Shown: one piece after another, positions 61,735-64,000 of the stretch
Position numbering within the stretch: the stretch's first letter is position 1
How the letters are laid out: every line of letters starts with the position of its first letter
From: an uncultured Erwinia sp.
GTDB taxonomy: Bacteria; Pseudomonadota; Gammaproteobacteria; Enterobacterales; Enterobacteriaceae
Assembly: GCA_946221915.1 (NCBI GenBank)
Contig: CAMIKG010000011.1
Coordinates: 34,062-98,061 of the forward strand
Length of the DNA stretch: 64,000 bases
Direction of reading: 5' to 3'
Made by a program: the position numbers and the translations under genes
Notes under the pieces: model-generated
Databases searched by the model: none
What the model was told of the DNA's origin: nothing
Seen by the model: the letters and a program-made list of their open reading frames with translations, nothing else

Positions 61735-62570
61735 CAGGCGATCCCCCGCAGTTTTGGTGGTTCCCGTTCCAGTAATTGTTCTGCCGCACGCGCGGCTGCC
61801 ACCAGGCGCTGGCTGGCGTGATGCTGCGGTCGCAGCAACAGCTGGCTGATGGCAGCATCCTCTACCAGACGGCCATCGGCCATCACCAGCGCCCGCTGAC
61901 TGAGCTGCGCGGCCAGCACCAGATCGTGAGTAATAAACAGCAGCGCTGGCGCATCCGGGCGCTGCATCAGGCGCTGAAAGGCGGCGATCACCGTTTGCTG
62001 CGTCGCCACATCCAGCGCGCTGGTTGGCTCATCGGCGACAATCAGCGGACTGCGGCTGGCGAGCGCCAGCGCAATACAAATACGTTGCCGCTGACCACCG
62101 GACAGTTCCGCCGGATAGCAGCGCAGCACCCGTGGCGCATCGCTGAAACCCATCTCCACCAGCAGCGCCTGCGCCGCATCGGTGGCCTGCAGACGCGTCA
62201 GGGTTTGCTGCGCCTGCAGGGTCAGCGTGAGCTGTTTGCCGACTTTCATCAGCGGGTTGAGTGCACTGGCGGAGTCCTGGAAAATCAGCGCCGCGCGCGT
62301 GGCGGCATGGCGCTGACCCACTGAGCGGCGCAATACCGACTCACCGGCAATCTTCAGTTCGCCGTGCAGCGTCGCGGCGGCAGGCAGTGCGCCGACAATG
62401 GCGCTGGCGGTCAGTGATTTGCCGCAACCGGATTCCCCGAGCAGACACACCGCCTCGCCACGCTGCAGTGAGAAACTGAGCTGGTGCAGTTTGGTCTGCT
62501 GCTGGATCGTTAAATCGAGATTGGTCAGTTGCAGTAGTTTGTCCGGCGTCGGCGAAAGTGAAATCAGCAT
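61734..62570 (-). CDS. ABC transporter ATPase (first of the pair, NikD/DppD type)
   Basis: The 278-residue protein has Walker A GESGCGKSLTASAIVG, IFQDSASALNPLMKVGKQL, signature LSGGQRQRI and Walker B LIVADEPTSALD. It is the first gene of the operon, immediately downstream of a Zur-like operator. No strong ribosome binding site is seen before the ATG. Confidence 0.9.
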   Translation of the reverse strand: MLISLSPTPDKLLQLTNLDLTIQQQTKLHQLSFSLQRGEAVCLLGESGCGKSLTASAIVGALPAAATLHGELKIAGESVLRRSVGQRHAATRAALIFQDSASALNPLMKVGKQLTLTLQAQQTLTRLQATDAAQALLVEMGFSDAPRVLRCYPAELSGGQRQRICIALALASRSPLIVADEPTSALDVATQQTVIAAFQRLMQRPDAPALLFITHDLVLAAQLSQRALVMADGRLVEDAAISQLLLRPQHHASQRLVAAARAAEQLLEREPPKLRGIA

Positions 62571-62590
62571 GGTGTCGCAAAGATTACGTT

Positions 62591-62619
62591 AGTTATGTGA
62601 TAACATAACATAATGTAAA
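62591..62619 (-). promoter_or_regulatory. Promoter with Zur-like operator
   Basis: GTTAT-GTG-ATAAC at 62592-62604 matches the Zur core GTTAT-N3-ATAAC in both half-sites. On the minus strand a possible -35 TTTACA (62614-62619) and -10 ATAACT (62591-62596), with a 17-base spacer, place the operator over the -10 box of the ABC operon. The region also reaches toward the divergent zinc-ribbon gene. Confidence 0.55.
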
Positions 62620-62707
62620 AACGTGATGCAAAATGAGTTTTCGGTTTACCTGCCGGATGCATTCACTTAAGGTAAGAGTGCGGGCAGTCCCTGTAAGGGG
62701 TACTGCT

Positions 62708-62887
62708 ATGATTTTGCGAACTATCAGGCTGTTGTTATTCCGTCCGCGACTCACGCTGAGTTGCTATCGCTGCGGCAATGTGATTGTCGTGCGCCTGTCG
62801 CCGTCACGCCAGCGTATTACGCTACGCTGCCAGCGCTGTGGGCATGGATTTATCATTAACAGGAGAGATGCTGATGACTATGATTAA
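62708..62887 (+). CDS. Small zinc-ribbon protein (59 aa, Com-like)
   Basis: The product has a basic N-terminus (ILRTIRLLLFRPRLTL) and one zinc ribbon made by CYRCGN and CQRCGH, similar in form to phage Com-type regulators and small ribosomal zinc proteins. The ATG at 62708 follows AAGGGGTACTGCT; a longer frame from 62633 is less likely. Its end overlaps the start of the next small gene by 14 bases. Confidence 0.7.
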   Translation: MILRTIRLLLFRPRLTLSCYRCGNVIVVRLSPSRQRITLRCQRCGHGFIINRRDADDYD

Positions 62888-62981
62888 CGATCGTGTACTG
62901 ACCACTGATAACACCGATTATGATCATATCCATCATGATGATATGCGCTCTGCTGTAAATCGGTTTACATCCATCAATTGA
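62874..62981 (+). CDS. His/Asp-rich 35-residue peptide
   Basis: This short frame begins MTMINDRVLT and contains TDYDHIHHDDM, a dense cluster of metal-binding side chains. An AGGAG site eight bases before the ATG lies inside the zinc-ribbon gene, so the two are translationally coupled. No family is recognised. A metal-binding or metal-sensing role is inferred from composition and from the nearby Zur-like site. Confidence 0.5.
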   Translation: MTMINDRVLTTDNTDYDHIHHDDMRSAVNRFTSIN

Positions 62982-63019
62982 TTGCCCGCAGTGATCGCAC
63001 CGGCAGTATCGGGTGCGAT

Positions 63020-63283
63020 TTACTCGCCCGGCGGTGGCTCCAGTTTTTCATCCAGTAACTGCGCCAGCAGGTTGCGGTAGCCTTGCAGCAGATCTTCGTC
63101 TAGCTCACGTTCCAGTTTGCCAATCACTGTGGCGATAATCGCTTTGCTGGTGGTGGGTTTGCCAGCCTGCATCAGTTCTGTCATCACTGCCGCCAGCAGT
63201 TCTGCTTCGCGCGGCGCACGCCAGGCCGGACTGTTAAAATAATCGGTGATGTCGCGGCTCGCGCTGGGGGATGGTATTCGCAT
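63020..63283 (-). CDS. YmgB/AriR-like biofilm and acid-resistance regulator
   Basis: The 87-residue protein has the YmgB layout: ITDYFNSPAWRAPREAELLA, a helix with LQ/MTELMQAGKPTTSKAII and a final helix LQGYRNLLAQLLDEKLE. YmgB proteins are small helical dimers that affect biofilm and acid survival. The ATG at 63283 follows GGAGG. It converges with the tiny His/Asp-rich gene. Confidence 0.8.
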   Translation of the reverse strand: MRIPSPSASRDITDYFNSPAWRAPREAELLAAVMTELMQAGKPTTSKAIIATVIGKLERELDEDLLQGYRNLLAQLLDEKLEPPPGE

Positions 63284-63725
63284 GATAAACCTCCGAAAAA
63301 GCGCCATCGGTCACGCAACGGCACACCGATGAGACCATAAACAGGACGCACAGGATAACGATGCGGGTTAACAGAATTGTTAACTCGCGCCTTGCCAGAC
63401 GGCGAAACAGGTGGATATTTTTTAAACATAGAAGGCAGGGTGAGGGTTGTCAGTAACAGAATGAAATATTTTTTCACCCTGCTGTGCAGAGGAGTGTATG
63501 ACGCTGAAGCGAAAATAAACCTTGCATCTGATTTCCCCCTATGAGTAAATGCCTCGTCGGTTTGTTAAGCAGAGCCGAATATGCGAGCAGTTTTAGTAAA
63601 GCAGTCTTCAGTTCAAGCGTTATCATTGATATCTCTTCTTCCTGACTCCTTCCTGAGTGCCTCATAAATTCTGTAGACAAACCATTTTGCCCTGTGTGGC
63701 TTGTAATTGAATGAAGGATAGACAA
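63284..63725. other. Control region between YmgB-like and cold-shock genes
   Basis: This 442-bp region holds promoters for the divergent genes and, to the right, the leader of the cold-shock gene. A 50-codon minus-strand frame at 63474-63626 has a purine-rich sequence before its ATG but no other support. I do not see a classical cold box. Confidence 0.45.
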
Positions 63726-63938
63726 ATGTCTAACAAAATGACTGGTTTAGTAAAATGGTTCAACGCTGAGAAAGGCTTCGGCTTCATCTCTCCAGCTGAC
63801 GGCAGCAAAGATGTATTCGTACACTTCTCTGCAATCGCTACCGATGGTTTCAAAACCCTGGAAGAAGGCCAGCAGGTTTCTTTCACCATCGAAAACGGTC
63901 AGAAAGGCCCAGCTGCTGCGAACGTGACTATTCTGTAA
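63726..63938 (+). CDS. Cold-shock family protein (CspE/CspC-like)
   Basis: The 70-residue protein is a single cold-shock domain: VKWFNAEKGFGFISP (RNP1), DVFVHFSAI (RNP2), and the ending GPAAANVTIL. It binds single-stranded nucleic acid and acts as an RNA chaperone. The ATG at 63726 follows GAAGGATAGACA. Its sequence is closest in form to the constitutive CspE/CspC type, and codon use is highly biased, as for an abundant protein. Confidence 0.95.
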   Translation: MSNKMTGLVKWFNAEKGFGFISPADGSKDVFVHFSAIATDGFKTLEEGQQVSFTIENGQKGPAAANVTIL

Positions 63939-63958
63939 GTCGCACGCTAAATGCTGAT

Positions 63959-63984
63959 AAAAACCCGCCAATGGCGGGTTTTTT
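63959..63984 (+). terminator. Rho-independent terminator of the cold-shock gene
   Basis: AAACCCGCC, three bases, GGCGGGTTT, followed by TTT. It lies about 20 bases after the stop codon. Confidence 0.92.
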
Positions 63985-64000
63985 GCTTTTTTACAATATT

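Noticed and set aside
57710..62570. Metallophore (Cnt-type) import system
   Set aside because: The receptor family and Zur-like site would fit, but no metallophore synthesis gene (nicotianamine-synthase-like or opine dehydrogenase) is in the window, so the assignment is not made.
63474..63626. 50-codon minus-strand frame upstream of the cold-shock gene
   Set aside because: The purine-rich site is the only support; no hydrophobic segment, motif or terminator, so mentioned only with the intergenic region.

Overview
This 64-kb window looks like chromosomal DNA from a plant- or soil-associated member of the Enterobacterales, most likely the Erwiniaceae (Erwinia/Pantoea-like). The basis is E. coli-like housekeeping and stress genes (lplA, csp, YmgB, YciG/YciE and YgiW families) combined with a complete galactan-utilisation locus of the Dickeya gan type, a beta-glucoside PTS operon and a secreted chorismate mutase. 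This is inference from gene content; no rRNA or species marker is present. I see no insertion sequence, prophage, tRNA, rRNA or CRISPR array.

Layout. 1-4082: the end of a lemA-type operon, a YjbR protein, a CigR/RcnB-like exported protein, an acetyltransferase, an AT-rich orphan and a 32-residue membrane peptide. 4254-15771: the gan locus. It comprises the transporter ATPase (ganK), binding protein (ganE), permeases (ganF, ganG), periplasmic endo-galactanase (ganA), GH42 beta-galactosidase (ganB), LamB-type porin (ganL) and LacI repressor (ganR), with an orphan PTS EIIB gene and G-rich hairpin repeats inserted. 15808-22976: an AI-2E exporter, lplA, small zinc-ribbon and DUF4186 proteins, and two chemoreceptors behind sigma-28-type promoters. 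23127-31637: a prenyl-FMN decarboxylase operon (UbiD, UbiX, DUF554) with a divergent LysR regulator; then a second LysR regulator ahead of a glutathionyl-hydroquinone-reductase/esterase operon; then an MFS transporter.

31645-36060: a beta-glucoside operon in the order phospho-glucosidase, EIIBCA, antiterminator, with a readable CRP site, promoter, RAT element and leader terminator. 36056-40446: a siderophore receptor, a binding protein and an AraC regulator. 40496-47923: stress and envelope proteins, a LysR/MFS/NTF2 module, the secreted chorismate mutase and a 56-residue putative lipoprotein. 48494-49198 is a long gap that contains a candidate structured RNA. 49421-56091: a Dpp/Opp-type importer with two paralogous binding proteins, one at each end of the operon. 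56211-57535: a CPBP protease, a 21-residue membrane peptide and an I78 inhibitor lipoprotein. 57710-62981: a second Opp/Nik-type importer with both permeases fused into one chain, preceded by a Zur-like operator, and followed on the other strand by a tiny zinc-ribbon gene overlapping a His/Asp-rich peptide gene. The window ends with a YmgB-like protein and a cold-shock protein.

The gan genes form one pathway: porin entry, periplasmic cleavage, ABC import of oligogalactans, cytoplasmic release of galactose. The less familiar features are the metal-linked micro-operon at 62.6-63.0 kb, the three-hairpin RNA candidate near 49 kb, the twin-receptor importer, and several genes shorter than 60 codons with strong ribosome binding sites.
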